Notes: generated by a model not told the origin, from the letters alone. 64,000 nt of DNA from Chryseobacterium sp. (GCF_019236175.1 NZ_JAFAJM010000015.1:207479-271478), one strand, 5' to 3'; counted from the first letter of the stretch, positions 42,722 through 52,751 are shown. Numbers and translations: made by a program.

Positions 42722-42762
42722 ACGAAAAAAGTTCTCTACACATTGTAGAGAACTTTTTTCGT
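42722..42762. terminator. Terminator between the delta-60 gene and the minus-strand lipoprotein gene
   Basis: Very long stem CGAAAAAAGTTCTCTACA / TGTAGAGAACTTTTTTCG with a 3-base loop; T-rich on both strands, so it can act in both directions. Confidence 0.9.
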
Positions 42763-42842
42763 TTTGGATATACCTTACAATTTACTATGCGGAAAACCAT
42801 CTCATTTTAACTAATGACATGGTGTATTTTCGCGGAAAAGTT

Positions 42843-43412
42843 TTACCCCTCAAAATCCCCACAGTCATGCTCTTTGAAAAGAGGCAATGCTTTTTTGGTG
42901 GTGAAATACTTGGAGATTCTTTTATTATTCAACTTCAGATCCTGGCCTTCTATAGCCAATTCGTAAACAGGAGTTTTCTCAATCCGGGTTAAAATATAAG
43001 TTCTTTCCGGTGTTTTGAAAATAGTTTTATTTCCTTCTGTAGAATATGAAAAATCACGAATTTCAAAGGTATCTTTTTCATCACAGACATTGCTCCATCT
43101 GATTTGCTTCTTTGTTATAGACAGGCTTGCCAGATCGCATGAATAACAGTTTCCGGAGAACTCTGTCCCATATTTATCATACACATTTGTGCTTTTACCA
43201 TTCAATATATCAATAGGAACTAGCGATGTAAAATCATTGGGTATTTCTAATTCTGATACACTTTTCTTTTCTTGATCAGTTTTAGAAACCGGAACCGGAA
43301 CTGTTTTTACATCTGGAGAAGCAGTTTTATCCCCTTTTTTTTCTGTAGCGGGTGAACAGGAAGTTAACAATGTTATCGCAATGGAAAAGCTGGTTATTAC
43401 GTTTTTCATCAT
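42843..43412 (-). CDS. Lipoprotein of unknown function
   Basis: 189 residues from the ATG at 43412 (a second ATG follows at once). Leader VITSFSIAITLLTSC with a lipobox at LLTSC. A Lys/Thr/Pro-rich linker (about 25-55) precedes a compact domain with a CysxxCys pair (FSGNCYSCDLASLSI) and beta strands (FEIRDFSYSTEGNKTIFKT). No family recognised. An upstream ATG at 43496 would put 28 non-hydrophobic residues before the leader and is rejected. Confidence 0.65.
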   Translation of the reverse strand: MMKNVITSFSIAITLLTSCSPATEKKGDKTASPDVKTVPVPVSKTDQEKKSVSELEIPNDFTSLVPIDILNGKSTNVYDKYGTEFSGNCYSCDLASLSITKKQIRWSNVCDEKDTFEIRDFSYSTEGNKTIFKTPERTYILTRIEKTPVYELAIEGQDLKLNNKRISKYFTTKKALPLFKEHDCGDFEG

Positions 43413-43567
43413 TTTAAAATAATTTATAATAATTGGTTTATCGTTTTGTAAAATTGTCCAAATTCTACCGTTCAATATATCCCTGTTTTCAGCCATTTAT
43501 CACCTATATCAGGCGGTTTTGTTGGCTACTGGTCTGAATACAGATACATTTGTCCAAAATATAAAAA

Positions 43568-44641
43568 ATGAAATTATTAAATCAAATCGTTATATCATCC
43601 ATGATTGTATTTGTGGGATGTAATCAACAGAATAAAACGTCAGAAACCAACAAGACAGAAACTAAAGTTAAGCAAAAAACAATAACCCTTGCCGATTTCA
43701 AAAAAATAAAAGGGGTGGATAATATTCAGGAGGTCCCGTATCAGTTATTTACCAAGCTTGATTCTGTGCAGTTTTTTGTAAGCCCGGATAAAGATGCGGC
43801 CCACCTGAAAATGGCTTATAATAGATTCGATAATTATTATGGATTTGAAGAATTTAAGGACTTCTACTCTATCCATTACAGCATTAAGAACAATATTTCA
43901 AACAGTATTGAGGCTTTTGTTTTAAAATCAGAATTCACTGCCGCATTTGAACTGACCTTAAAAGATGTTAACCTGTATGAGATCAGAAGCAGTACATTTA
44001 AAGGATCAACAGATTTTAAGAACAAATCTTTTAAAAAATGGGGTATGATCACAGAGATTTCAGAACAGGAATTTAACACCCATTCAAAAAAAAGAATCGA
44101 TGAAGAATTGGTGAAAAATCCGAATATACAGCTACAGAATAATCAGTGGGTATACACAGAAAATGATAGTAAAGCGATCATTACACAGCATGAAAATATA
44201 CCTACTGAAACAGGACCGCTCTCTTATGAATATGTGGGACAATCACGCTATTTAAATCTGGAGGTTTTCAAAGAAAACTCTAACGAAGTTGTAGATTCTT
44301 TCCATTCTTTTTACAGTATAAAAAATGCAGGTATGTCTGAACTGGGTACAGAAGGTTATCCGCAGATCCTTCCTGCTAAAGGCTGGATTACCTATATCTC
44401 ATCCAATCATGATGTGGGAAGTAATTTTACGATCTCTACCTACTCCCCGAAAACAAATAAACAGGACTATCTTTTATATGTAAATTTTACGAACTTCAAA
44501 ATAGCAGATGATAAAAAGGCATTCTGGGCAGATAATGATACTTTTTATGCAGAAGTCTATCCGCTAAATTCAGCTCCTGCTAATGGTAAAAAGCGAAAGA
44601 CTGCTTTTATAAAAATCCAGTTAAAAGAGGATATATTATAG
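43568..44641 (+). CDS. Lipoprotein of unknown function
   Basis: 357 residues. Leader NQIVISSMIVFVGC ends in a lipobox (VFVGC), followed by a polar linker (NQQNKTSETNKTETK). The mature part is mixed alpha/beta with no motif I can name. It stands alone, divergent from the lipoprotein at 42843. Confidence 0.65.
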   Translation: MKLLNQIVISSMIVFVGCNQQNKTSETNKTETKVKQKTITLADFKKIKGVDNIQEVPYQLFTKLDSVQFFVSPDKDAAHLKMAYNRFDNYYGFEEFKDFYSIHYSIKNNISNSIEAFVLKSEFTAAFELTLKDVNLYEIRSSTFKGSTDFKNKSFKKWGMITEISEQEFNTHSKKRIDEELVKNPNIQLQNNQWVYTENDSKAIITQHENIPTETGPLSYEYVGQSRYLNLEVFKENSNEVVDSFHSFYSIKNAGMSELGTEGYPQILPAKGWITYISSNHDVGSNFTISTYSPKTNKQDYLLYVNFTNFKIADDKKAFWADNDTFYAEVYPLNSAPANGKKRKTAFIKIQLKEDIL

Positions 44642-44687
44642 TCAAAAACCCCTGAAATCAGCCAGTGTATATGGAAATAAAGTCCAA

Positions 44688-44695
44688 TATCTTTG
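44688..44695 (+). promoter_or_regulatory. -7 promoter box of the gene at 44719
   Basis: TATCTTTG, 23 bases before the ATG. Confidence 0.6.
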
Positions 44696-44718
44696 CAGCA
44701 ATTATGTAAAGAGATCCT

Positions 44719-45285
44719 ATGAAAAAATTAAGTGTAGCAATCCTTTTTTGTTTACTAAGTTGTATGACTTTCGCGCAATCAATAAAAGTAGTGATTAAAC
44801 AAAACGGAAAAGTAATTGAACCTGTTAATGATGTTTATGATCTGAAAAAATCAACTTTTCAATTTGAGATTACTTCAGCCAATCTGGAAGGTTTTTTAGT
44901 AGGAGCCACTACAGATAAAGATATTTATGCAGGAGCCCTGGGCCTTTTCAATGCAGAAGTTCCCTGGTTTCAGAATACAGGTATGGCAGAGGAAATGTAT
45001 AACAAAGACAAAGAATTGTTTTTAATGGATTCGGCACCATCCTATTGGTATTATACTGATGTAAAAGATCACAGATTCGATAAAAACCCAAAGGGCAATG
45101 CTAAACAATGGATTGCAACACGTACTATTACAAGGTTTTATGACATCATGGCAGATTACCCTATCAATTTAAAAGATTTTGACGGAAGGGTCTATATTTT
45201 AATGTATAAACCTGAGTATAACAGCGATTACGATTTAACAGGAAAGAAAAACCTGTTCCAGGCTGCGTTGAGATTCAGAGATTAA
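44719..45285 (+). CDS. Exported protein of unknown function
   Basis: 188 residues. The signal peptide ends at SCMTFAQ. The mature part has no named motif; it is aromatic- and Asp-rich (PSYWYYTDVKDHRFDKNPKG) with a beta-rich start (IKVVIKQNGKVIEPVNDVYDL). Probably periplasmic. Single gene with its own promoter and terminator. Confidence 0.65.
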   Translation: MKKLSVAILFCLLSCMTFAQSIKVVIKQNGKVIEPVNDVYDLKKSTFQFEITSANLEGFLVGATTDKDIYAGALGLFNAEVPWFQNTGMAEEMYNKDKELFLMDSAPSYWYYTDVKDHRFDKNPKGNAKQWIATRTITRFYDIMADYPINLKDFDGRVYILMYKPEYNSDYDLTGKKNLFQAALRFRD

Positions 45286-45318
45286 TTTTTACACACCTAA
45301 TTATTTGATTATATATAG

Positions 45319-45356
45319 AAAAGGCCTGCTTTTACGATGTAAGCGGGCCTTTTTGC
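45319..45356. terminator. Bidirectional terminator between the gene at 44719 and the response regulator
   Basis: Stem AAAAGGCCTGCTT / AAGCGGGCCTTTT (one mismatch) with T/A runs on both sides, between convergent genes. Confidence 0.85.
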
Positions 45357-45368
45357 ATGGTGAATATT

Positions 45369-45998
45369 TTATTCAATAATCAAGCCGTATTCTATTGCCA
45401 GTTTAATGGCCGAACTCAGATTTGAGGTCTGAAATTTTTCAATCAGATTTTTTCTGTGGCTTTCCACGGTATGCGGGCTGATAAAAAGCTTTTCCGCCAT
45501 CTGGTTGGTAGTAAGTCCTTTCGCGGCTTCTGCCAGAATTTCCTTTTCCCTGCGTGTCAGTTTCGGAACCTGATGTAAACCATCCGCTGATTTTTTCTCC
45601 AGAACAGATCTGGTTTGTGAGCATAGGAAACGTTTACCTTCATATACACTGGCTATACCTTCAAGAATTTCAGAAACCGAAGCGTTTTTTTGAATATATC
45701 CTAATGCACCTTCAGCCAGCGTACTATTAATTACGGGGAGTTCATTGTGAACACTAAGGATGACAATCTGGAGATTTTCATATTTTTTTCTGAGAGGCCT
45801 GATGAGTTCAATGCTGTTGATATCTGCCAGATTGATATCCAGCAATAAAATATCAATGGCTTGTTTTGCGAGGCCTGTGTTCATTTCAGAAACGTTTCTG
45901 AAACAATCTACAACATCTATCGTATCACTATTGCCTAAAATATTTTTCAGCCCTTCTAATAGAAGTGGGTGATCGTCTGTGATGGCTACTTTTATCAT
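45369..45998 (-). CDS. NarL/FixJ-type response regulator
   Basis: 209 residues. Receiver domain with Asp8/Asp9 acid pocket, phospho-acceptor Asp54 (IDILLLDINLAD) and a late Lys switch (GYIQKNA); LuxR-type HTH at about 143-200 (LTRREKEILAEAAKGLTTNQMAEKLF). It pairs with the histidine kinase immediately upstream (2-base gap), so the two are one operon and most likely a cognate system. Targets cannot be read from the sequence. Confidence 0.94.
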   Translation of the reverse strand: MIKVAITDDHPLLLEGLKNILGNSDTIDVVDCFRNVSEMNTGLAKQAIDILLLDINLADINSIELIRPLRKKYENLQIVILSVHNELPVINSTLAEGALGYIQKNASVSEILEGIASVYEGKRFLCSQTRSVLEKKSADGLHQVPKLTRREKEILAEAAKGLTTNQMAEKLFISPHTVESHRKNLIEKFQTSNLSSAIKLAIEYGLIIE

Positions 45999-46000
45999 GT

Positions 46001-48208
46001 TTAATGAATAGGAATTTGAAGTTCTATACTGGTACCAATATTCAGTTCGGAAGTAATATTCATCGTTCCTTTTAAAAATTGGATTCTCAATTCTATATTA
46101 TGAAAACCAGCTGTTTTTCTAATGTTAAGGTTTGCAGGATCAAACCCATCGCCGTTGTCCTCTACCGTAAGGTTTAATGTATTTTCTTCTTCACTTATCT
46201 GAATAATAATTTCAGAAGCATTGGCATGTTTTATGGCGTTGTTGACCAGTTCCTGAATGATTCTGTACAGGATCAGTTGCTTTTCCTGTGATATGGAATT
46301 GCTGTAACTAATGAATTCGGTATGAATATCTAATGCATTATTGGAAATACGGGAGGCAAAATCCTGAATGGCCACTTTCAAACCATATTTCATTAATAAA
46401 TCAGGCATTAAATTATGTGCTACACGTCTCAGCTCTTCTACGGCACCATCCAGCTGGTCAATCGATTTTGAAATTCCTTCTTCTATATTTTCAGAATGAT
46501 GAAGGTCCAAATAAGATAACTGATGTTTGGTGCCTGAAAGCAAACCTCCCAATCCGTCGTGAAGATCGCGGGCTAAACGGCCTCGTTCCTGCTCCTGTCC
46601 TTCAAGTAATGCTGTAAGTGTGGAAATTTTTGAATTTTGCTTCTCTTTTTCCAGAGCCAGGGCATGCAGTTCATCTCTTTGCTTCATAGATTTAGCACGC
46701 TGTTTAAAAGCATAAAGCAATAAAAGAATTAAAACGATGAAAAAAATAATAAAAAAAACATAGTATGTATTGATCTTTTCCTTAAATGCCAACAGCTTTT
46801 TATAGTTGTTGATATCATCATTTTTTTGTTTTGTTTCGAGCTTTGCCAAGCGAAGCTTCTGTTCTTTTTTCTCTGATTCGAGCTCTGAGAATTTCAGCCG
46901 TTCCCGTTGATTTTCTTCTACCAGCTTTAAGTTATTGTACACCTGTTCACGTTGTCCCCGCAACATATTAATCAACTTAATTTCCTGTGCCTTCTTATCA
47001 CTTTCCAGCTGCAATTTTATATATTTCTGCTCCTGACGTTCCTTATCAAACTGTGATTCTAACCTTTTGGTGATATCCAGTTTTTCCTGATCGTAAACAC
47101 TTTTATATTGATCAACATAACTTTTATAATAAGTAAGAGCTTCTTTGTAGTTACCCTGTTCCTCACTAATTCTTGATAGAGATTCCAGAATAGACAATTC
47201 TATATTATGATCTCTGACGGGGCTTTTCCCGATTTCCACGGAAGCTTTGAGAAAGTAGGCCTTCGCCAGATCATAATTTTTATCCTGTATGGCCAGTTCT
47301 GCCAGGATTCCGAATGAAGAAGCAATATGAATGGCATCACCGGTTTCCAGGCTCACTTTATTGGCTAACCGGGCATATTTCATTGCCTTATCACGATCAA
47401 AATCAGTATACAGATTCGCTAAATTGATAGCAGCATACGAAAGGCTGCTCCTGTTGAACATTGCTTCATTATTTTTGTTGAAAGTCGTAATAGCCTGCAG
47501 GTAATACTGTTCAGCTTTATTTCTAAATACTTCATTGGATGGGTTTTGAGTGTGTTTCTGTTCATATACATAGCCCATCCGCATATAGGCATCGAAAATC
47601 AGGTTAGGGTCATTTTGTCTGGATGCCAGTAATAAAAACTGTTTGCTGTATTTTTCTTCCAGCTGGTATTCATTGAGGTTGGAGTAAATAGCAGATAATT
47701 CTTTGGCTGCATTACCAAATCTTCCGTACAGTGTAGAAGTCGTTGATGAATTTTCATAGTAATCAATAGCTTTAAGGTAAGCAGCAACGGCATCCGTTGT
47801 TTTATTATTACGTGTAAGAATCCAGCCTTTCGCATATTGAAAGTAGCCTTTCGCCTCGTTATTATTCGTTTTTAGGCTATACCGTTTTGCCATATCAAGG
47901 CTTTTTGACGATTCAGCGGCTTTATTATCAAGCCGATAATTCATGGCTTGTACCGCATATAGTATAGTGGCATATTTTCCATCAGCCTGTTTTGTTGCGA
48001 TGGAAATATTGGCCTCTAAAATCTGATAGGATTTGTGTTTATCGTTATGGAAAAATAAGGCGGTAGCATATTTGGGAGCCAGGTTTAAGTGTTCTGTCAA
48101 ATTGTTTGAAGCATGGTCGTATTCCTTTTCTAATTTGCTTAAAACATCCTGCGCCTGAACAAAAAATGGAAAAACAAGTAAAGCAGACACCAATAATAAC
48201 CTGTACAT
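46001..48208 (-). CDS. TPR-containing sensor histidine kinase (HisKA_3 type)
   Basis: 735 residues from the ATG at 48208. The signal peptide ends at VQAQ. About 400 residues of periplasmic TPR-like helices (FGNAAKELSAIYSNLNEYQLEEKYSKQ and similar), then a long coiled coil, a single membrane helix (YVFFIIFFIVLILLLLYAF, about 490), a dimerisation domain with the phosphorylated His in ARDLHDGLGGLLSG, and an ATPase domain (ELVNNAIKHANAS N-box, VEDNGDGFD G1-box). Bacteroidota kinases of this layout sense unknown periplasmic signals. Partner is the regulator 2 bases downstream. Confidence 0.92.
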   Translation of the reverse strand: MYRLLLVSALLVFPFFVQAQDVLSKLEKEYDHASNNLTEHLNLAPKYATALFFHNDKHKSYQILEANISIATKQADGKYATILYAVQAMNYRLDNKAAESSKSLDMAKRYSLKTNNNEAKGYFQYAKGWILTRNNKTTDAVAAYLKAIDYYENSSTTSTLYGRFGNAAKELSAIYSNLNEYQLEEKYSKQFLLLASRQNDPNLIFDAYMRMGYVYEQKHTQNPSNEVFRNKAEQYYLQAITTFNKNNEAMFNRSSLSYAAINLANLYTDFDRDKAMKYARLANKVSLETGDAIHIASSFGILAELAIQDKNYDLAKAYFLKASVEIGKSPVRDHNIELSILESLSRISEEQGNYKEALTYYKSYVDQYKSVYDQEKLDITKRLESQFDKERQEQKYIKLQLESDKKAQEIKLINMLRGQREQVYNNLKLVEENQRERLKFSELESEKKEQKLRLAKLETKQKNDDINNYKKLLAFKEKINTYYVFFIIFFIVLILLLLYAFKQRAKSMKQRDELHALALEKEKQNSKISTLTALLEGQEQERGRLARDLHDGLGGLLSGTKHQLSYLDLHHSENIEEGISKSIDQLDGAVEELRRVAHNLMPDLLMKYGLKVAIQDFASRISNNALDIHTEFISYSNSISQEKQLILYRIIQELVNNAIKHANASEIIIQISEEENTLNLTVEDNGDGFDPANLNIRKTAGFHNIELRIQFLKGTMNITSELNIGTSIELQIPIH

Positions 48209-48745
48209 CAAATTCTTATCTTTATTAAATTATATGGTAGTAAAGACCGTAAATATAGATAAATATCGGAAAGTTCAAAAATAGCTGAAACGGCAATCCG
48301 ATCAAAATCTATTATTACTTTTACAGCTTCTTCTTCACTCAAATTCATTTGGCTACTGTTTTTACCCCTATTTTTTATTGTGTTTGTTCGAAATAAGAAT
48401 TTTATCATTTATTGGGTATGAAAAAGAAAGCTGTAAAAGGCAGCTGATCATTATAATGGAGAATAACTACAGCTGTTTTTAATATTTTCAATAAGAGCAT
48501 GGCAGCCCATAATTATAAATTTTTCCGGTTTCCGGTCCGGTTTTATATTTTCTGAATCAGTTTTTAAATTTTTCAAGCATTATTTTACTCAGTGTATGTC
48601 TGGTAATCCTTTTACCATGAAATCAGAATACAGACTTTCTGTAACTTCGCCATATATGCTGTTTTATTTTTCTCTAATTTTCTGAAATAAAGATAATAAA
48701 AGAAACCTGATGGAAATATCCCTGATAATAGTGATTTTTAATATT
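48209..48745. other. 537-base gap with no clear gene
   Basis: Holds the presumed kinase promoter on the right strand and otherwise AT-rich sequence. A 66-codon open stretch at 48208-48408 (minus) lacks any recognisable pattern and overlaps the kinase start; I do not call it. No repeat or hairpin of note. Confidence 0.5.
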
Positions 48746-49378
48746 TTATTGGATTCCCTTTTTGGCTTCTTTTAATATTTTCTCTGCTTTCAGCTTTATT
48801 TCCTTAGGTAATAATTTAAAATTCTCATCCTTTATGTCACGATACTGATCTTCTTCCTGAAATGGAATCCATCCGGTAATTTTTGATTTCGAAAATGATT
48901 TTCCATCTGAGCTTGTATATACAATCACTTTCAATGGTTTGGCATCCAATCCGTCCGATTCTTCAAAATAAGTAAGGTAAAATTCCGGGAACCCATTGCG
49001 GTCTGCGTCTCCAATTTCACAGAAGTTTATCATATACTTTGGCTGCGCCAAGCCTTCTGCAAAGTCTTTAAAGGTTATTTTGGAAAGCAGCCCGCCATGA
49101 TCCTCCAGAAAAATAGCCGAATGTAAATCTTTTGGACTCCCACCTAAATAAGTAGGTTTCTTAGCTTTGCTTTCATTCAGAAACCAAACATAGCTTCCAT
49201 GATTAGGGACAAATGATTGTACAATCATCACCGGACTTCCGGGTAATGGATTTCCGACCTCCTCAATAATCTCCCTGTATTTTTTATCTGAAGAAAAATA
49301 CGCCGCTGTCCTTATCTGGGCAAAGGATAATGCACTTACAATACCTGTGGCCACAGGTAATAGCTTTCTCAACATCAT
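48746..49378 (-). CDS. Exported protein of unknown function
   Basis: 210 residues. The signal peptide ends at VSALSFAQ. Mature domain with an FG-GAP or calcium-loop-like segment (EIGDADRNGFPEFYLTYFEESDG) and otherwise no motif. It lies 25 bases after the WG-like lipoprotein gene on the same strand, so both are probably one operon. The function is unknown. Confidence 0.65.
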   Translation of the reverse strand: MMLRKLLPVATGIVSALSFAQIRTAAYFSSDKKYREIIEEVGNPLPGSPVMIVQSFVPNHGSYVWFLNESKAKKPTYLGGSPKDLHSAIFLEDHGGLLSKITFKDFAEGLAQPKYMINFCEIGDADRNGFPEFYLTYFEESDGLDAKPLKVIVYTSSDGKSFSKSKITGWIPFQEEDQYRDIKDENFKLLPKEIKLKAEKILKEAKKGIQ

Positions 49379-49403
49379 AGTTTTAATATTTTCAATGTAT
49401 TAT

Positions 49404-50888
49404 TTAATTTTCTTTGTATTCTTTTCCGGAATACATATCAATATAGTAATAAATAGTTTTCCCTGAGTTTAGTTTTACAGTCACCATACCATCCGAATTA
49501 ATGGATTGATAGGCATTTGATCCTATCATTTTTTTACTCTTATTGTCATAAAGTGTGTATAATCCTTCTTTTTCTTTCTGCAAAGCATAGATTCCTTTTT
49601 CCGGATCCAAAACCGAGATATCATTATATTCCGGCTTGATTTCCCAGTTCATTTTCCCGGCATTCCACAAACCCTTTGTTCTCACCTGTTTTTCGTCTTC
49701 AATGGGAATAAGATATAAATCATTCATTCCTTTATAAGAATTTATTTTTCCGAATTTCCAGTTTTTGTTAATGAACTGATTGGGTAAAATCATTTTTCGG
49801 TCTGGCCAGATCACGTCTCCGAGCTGATCCAGCACTTTAAAGTTGTAAAAAGAAACCGAATCGGTAACATTACCTTTGGTATCGATATACAACCAGTCGA
49901 ACGCCCATACATCATGATCATCATTAAAAACACCCAGCAGGAAATAAGGGGAATTGGTTATAGAATATACTAATGAAGTTTTTTTTATGAAATCAATTTG
50001 TGAAGCGGTTGCGTTTGTAATTTCCTTTGGAAATACCTTTTCATATTGTGGGAAAGGATAAGCATCATGGGTTTTGCTGTCTGTTAAAAGTTTAGGAACT
50101 TCCGGCTCATAGCGTTCTTTATTCACTTCATTCAATATTATATTTTCTTTTCCAAACCGGATGGAAAGTCTTTCACTCCCTTTTAATTCGTTGTGAATTG
50201 CTGTTTTCTGATTCAGTCCGTATATGGAAAAACCTGCATAGGAACCTTTGATAAAACGTTGATTTTCCAGCAATTCCGCAATCCCTTTTTCAATGATATG
50301 TAAACGGTCTTTTTTGATTTCGTAAAGTATTCCGTTCCAGAAGATGTGGTTTTTATCTGCAGAAATAAAATTCAGATCATACTGATCTTCCAGATACGGA
50401 ACATCATCATTGAGTAAAATCTGCCCGGTTTCCAGCACTCCGATCTCAATTCTATGATAGGTTTGTTCTTTTTTGATACCGCTTCCCAAAATATTCCAGT
50501 CCCATTTCCAGACGGGCATTTTCTTTTCGTATTCAATGGCTTTTTTATAAAATGTAAGCCCGTTTACCACATTTAAACTCATGCTGTCTGCTGAAAAACC
50601 CGAAACAAATTTCCCGTTTTCGTTTATAACGGCATATTCTTTTTTTTCATTTTCAACAACAGCAAACCCCGTAGACGTAAATACGGATGCATTTCGGAAT
50701 TTTTGATTGGTAACAGCTTTCAGACTTGTTTTATCCACATAGATAAATTCATGCTGTAGCGTTAAAAACGGAATACTGTTTATTGCTTTTATTTTTGAAG
50801 GAAATATCGGGGAAATCTCTTGTTTTTCCTGAGTGCAGGCTATGGCCGAAGCTGCCATAAAAAGGACACTCAATACTGTTGTTTTCAA
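49404..50888 (-). CDS. Lipoprotein with WG-repeat-like beta units, TTG start
   Basis: 494 residues from a TTG at 50888, which gives an ordinary lipoprotein leader (KTTVLSVLFMAASAIAC); a TTG ten codons upstream adds a poor extension and no ATG precedes the leader. Repeated short beta units with the pattern YAVINENGKFVSGF, LWNAGKMNWEIKPEYNDI, IYALQKEKEGLYTLYDNKSKKMIG resemble WG (KWG) repeats. Likely outer-membrane anchored. First gene of a two-gene unit with the exported protein at 48746. Confidence 0.65.
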   Translation of the reverse strand: MKTTVLSVLFMAASAIACTQEKQEISPIFPSKIKAINSIPFLTLQHEFIYVDKTSLKAVTNQKFRNASVFTSTGFAVVENEKKEYAVINENGKFVSGFSADSMSLNVVNGLTFYKKAIEYEKKMPVWKWDWNILGSGIKKEQTYHRIEIGVLETGQILLNDDVPYLEDQYDLNFISADKNHIFWNGILYEIKKDRLHIIEKGIAELLENQRFIKGSYAGFSIYGLNQKTAIHNELKGSERLSIRFGKENIILNEVNKERYEPEVPKLLTDSKTHDAYPFPQYEKVFPKEITNATASQIDFIKKTSLVYSITNSPYFLLGVFNDDHDVWAFDWLYIDTKGNVTDSVSFYNFKVLDQLGDVIWPDRKMILPNQFINKNWKFGKINSYKGMNDLYLIPIEDEKQVRTKGLWNAGKMNWEIKPEYNDISVLDPEKGIYALQKEKEGLYTLYDNKSKKMIGSNAYQSINSDGMVTVKLNSGKTIYYYIDMYSGKEYKEN

Positions 50889-51166
50889 ATTTTCAAATTT
50901 ATGGATCTTAAAAATCAATATTAGAGAGAATTGAACAATAAAACAATCCCGATTATCAGCTAGATTGTGTGATGAATATGATCCTTTTCATCCAATGTCA
51001 GATTCTGTATCTGCATTGTTAAATTAACGTTAATCATACATTCGTTCGCCTTTATATTGTTATCAAAATATTATCTTAGATCAAGATCTGGGGAAGATTT
51101 TCCATCTACATTTGTGATTATATAAAAATCAAATACACTATTCATTAATCCTTAAAAAAAGAACCT

Positions 51167-51988
51167 ATGAGCACACTAAAATTAAAAGACGGAACAGAAA
51201 TTTATTACAAAGACTGGGGAAAAGGACAGACTGTCTTCTTTCACCACGGATGGCCGCTTTCCAGCGATGACTGGGATGCTCAGATGTTTTTCTTCCTGGA
51301 GCAGGGGTACAGAGTCATTGCTCATGACAGAAGAGGGCACGGAAGATCAGAGCAGACTCCTTACGGGCATGATATGGATACATATGCTGCTGATGTTGCA
51401 GAAATCGTTGAAGCACTGGATTTAAAAGATGTAATTCACGTAGGTCACTCTACCGGGGGTGGTGAAGTTATCCGATATGTTGCTAAGCACGGTAAAGGAA
51501 GAGTTTCCAAGGCTGTTCTGGTAAGTGCGGTAACGCCGATCATGGTACAGAATGAAAATAACCCGAATGGTGTTCCTATCTCTGTTTTTGATGATATCCG
51601 TAATAATACGGCTAAGCACAGACAGCAGTTTTTCATAGATATCACCTTCCCTTTCTACGGATACAACAGAGAAGGAGCAAAAGTTTCTGAAGGCATTCAG
51701 AGAAACTGGTGGCGACAGGGAATGAGCGGTTCTATCAAGGCACATTATGACTGTGTGAAAGCTTTTTCTGAAACAGATTTTACTGAAGATCTTAAAAGCG
51801 TAGATGTTCCCGTACTGGTAATGCATGGTGAGGATGATCAGATAGTTCCTTTTGAAACGACCGGTAAGGTAGCTGCTACCCTGCTCAAAAACGGAAAACT
51901 GATTTCTTATCCCGGTTTCCCGCACGGAATGCCAACCACCGAAGCAGAAACCATCAATAAAGATCTTTTAGCTTTTTTTAAATCATAA
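51167..51988 (+). CDS. Alpha/beta hydrolase (non-heme chloroperoxidase-like)
   Basis: 273 residues, no signal peptide. Alpha/beta-hydrolase fold: FHHGWPLSSDDWDAQMFF (oxyanion region), AHDRRGHGRSEQT, nucleophile in VGHSTGGGEVIRYVA (Ser), late Asp in VMHGEDDQIVPF and His in GFPHGMPTT. The pattern is that of bacterial non-heme haloperoxidase/esterase proteins. Physiological substrate unknown; probably cytoplasmic. Single-gene unit. Confidence 0.9.
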   Translation: MSTLKLKDGTEIYYKDWGKGQTVFFHHGWPLSSDDWDAQMFFFLEQGYRVIAHDRRGHGRSEQTPYGHDMDTYAADVAEIVEALDLKDVIHVGHSTGGGEVIRYVAKHGKGRVSKAVLVSAVTPIMVQNENNPNGVPISVFDDIRNNTAKHRQQFFIDITFPFYGYNREGAKVSEGIQRNWWRQGMSGSIKAHYDCVKAFSETDFTEDLKSVDVPVLVMHGEDDQIVPFETTGKVAATLLKNGKLISYPGFPHGMPTTEAETINKDLLAFFKS

Positions 51989-52010
51989 TTAATTAATCCC
52001 ACATAATTAC

Positions 52011-52043
52011 GAAACCGCAACTTTATTCGTTGCGGTTTTTTTA
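52011..52043 (+). terminator. Terminator after the alpha/beta hydrolase gene
   Basis: Stem AACCGCAAC / GTTGCGGTT with T7 run. Confidence 0.88.
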
Positions 52044-52148
52044 ATCAATGACACCAAATAGTGTCTTAAAAACATTTGTTAAAGCCTATAAACATTACAT
52101 TTATGAAAATTAAAAAATCGTAATACAGTGAATTAATTTAAAATTTCA

Positions 52149-52156
52149 TATATTTG
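52149..52156 (+). promoter_or_regulatory. -7 promoter box of the lectin lipoprotein gene
   Basis: TATATTTG, 20 bases before the ATG. Confidence 0.6.
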
Positions 52157-52176
52157 TACCGTCAAAAAAAATAACC

Positions 52177-52743
52177 ATGAAATTAAAATTAATGACTTTT
52201 TTAAGTCTTTCAATGCTTTTGGCATCTTGTGCTCAGGATGAAACCCGTGATGAGGTAATGCCAACTGAAAAGCAGACTGTAGTAAAGGGGAATACCACTT
52301 CTCGTATTGGTCTTACAACTCTTAAACTCCTCAAAGAATCCGGTCCTATTCATCCACAGGTACTCAACACAGAGCAGTCTCTTGTATTAGAACACGATAA
52401 TAATGTTTATCGATTGATCATGCAGAATGACAACAACCTGGTTCTTTACAGAGAAAGACAGGGATACAGAACTGTATTATGGCATTCTAATACCCATAGA
52501 ACTGATGTGGGAGGCTCAAGACTTGTTGCACAGACCGATGGGAATCTTGTAATTTACACCAATAACAATATTCCAATTTGGAATTCTAATACCGCCGTCA
52601 ACTATTATGTGAACAACCCGCACTTTAAACTTCAGCTTTATTCAAGAGCGGGAGCTGCCATTCCTACGGGATACAGAATTAAAGTTATTCTGGGTGGAAA
52701 TAATGAAGAAAGGAATGATATAATTGTGGAAGATTTCTATTAA
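52177..52743 (+). CDS. Lipoprotein with a B-lectin (bulb mannose-binding lectin) domain
   Basis: 188 residues. The leader ends at the lipobox LLASC. From about 55 to 150 the sequence has the beta-prism II lectin units with the QxDxNxVxY-type motif: MQNDNNLVLYRERQG and AQTDGNLVIYTNNNIPIWNSNT; the third unit (FKLQLYSRAGA) is degenerate. Two sites look able to bind mannose-type sugars. Such domains occur in plant lectins and in lectin-like bacteriocins; here it is a surface lipoprotein, so a sugar-binding or adhesion role is the simplest reading (inference). Confidence 0.82.
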   Translation: MKLKLMTFLSLSMLLASCAQDETRDEVMPTEKQTVVKGNTTSRIGLTTLKLLKESGPIHPQVLNTEQSLVLEHDNNVYRLIMQNDNNLVLYRERQGYRTVLWHSNTHRTDVGGSRLVAQTDGNLVIYTNNNIPIWNSNTAVNYYVNNPHFKLQLYSRAGAAIPTGYRIKVILGGNNEERNDIIVEDFY

Positions 52744-52751
52744 TATCATCT

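Noticed and set aside
48208..48408. 66-codon open frame on the minus strand upstream of the histidine kinase
   Set aside because: It ends on the kinase start, has no recognisable pattern, signal or conservation cue, and its codons look like AT-rich chance.
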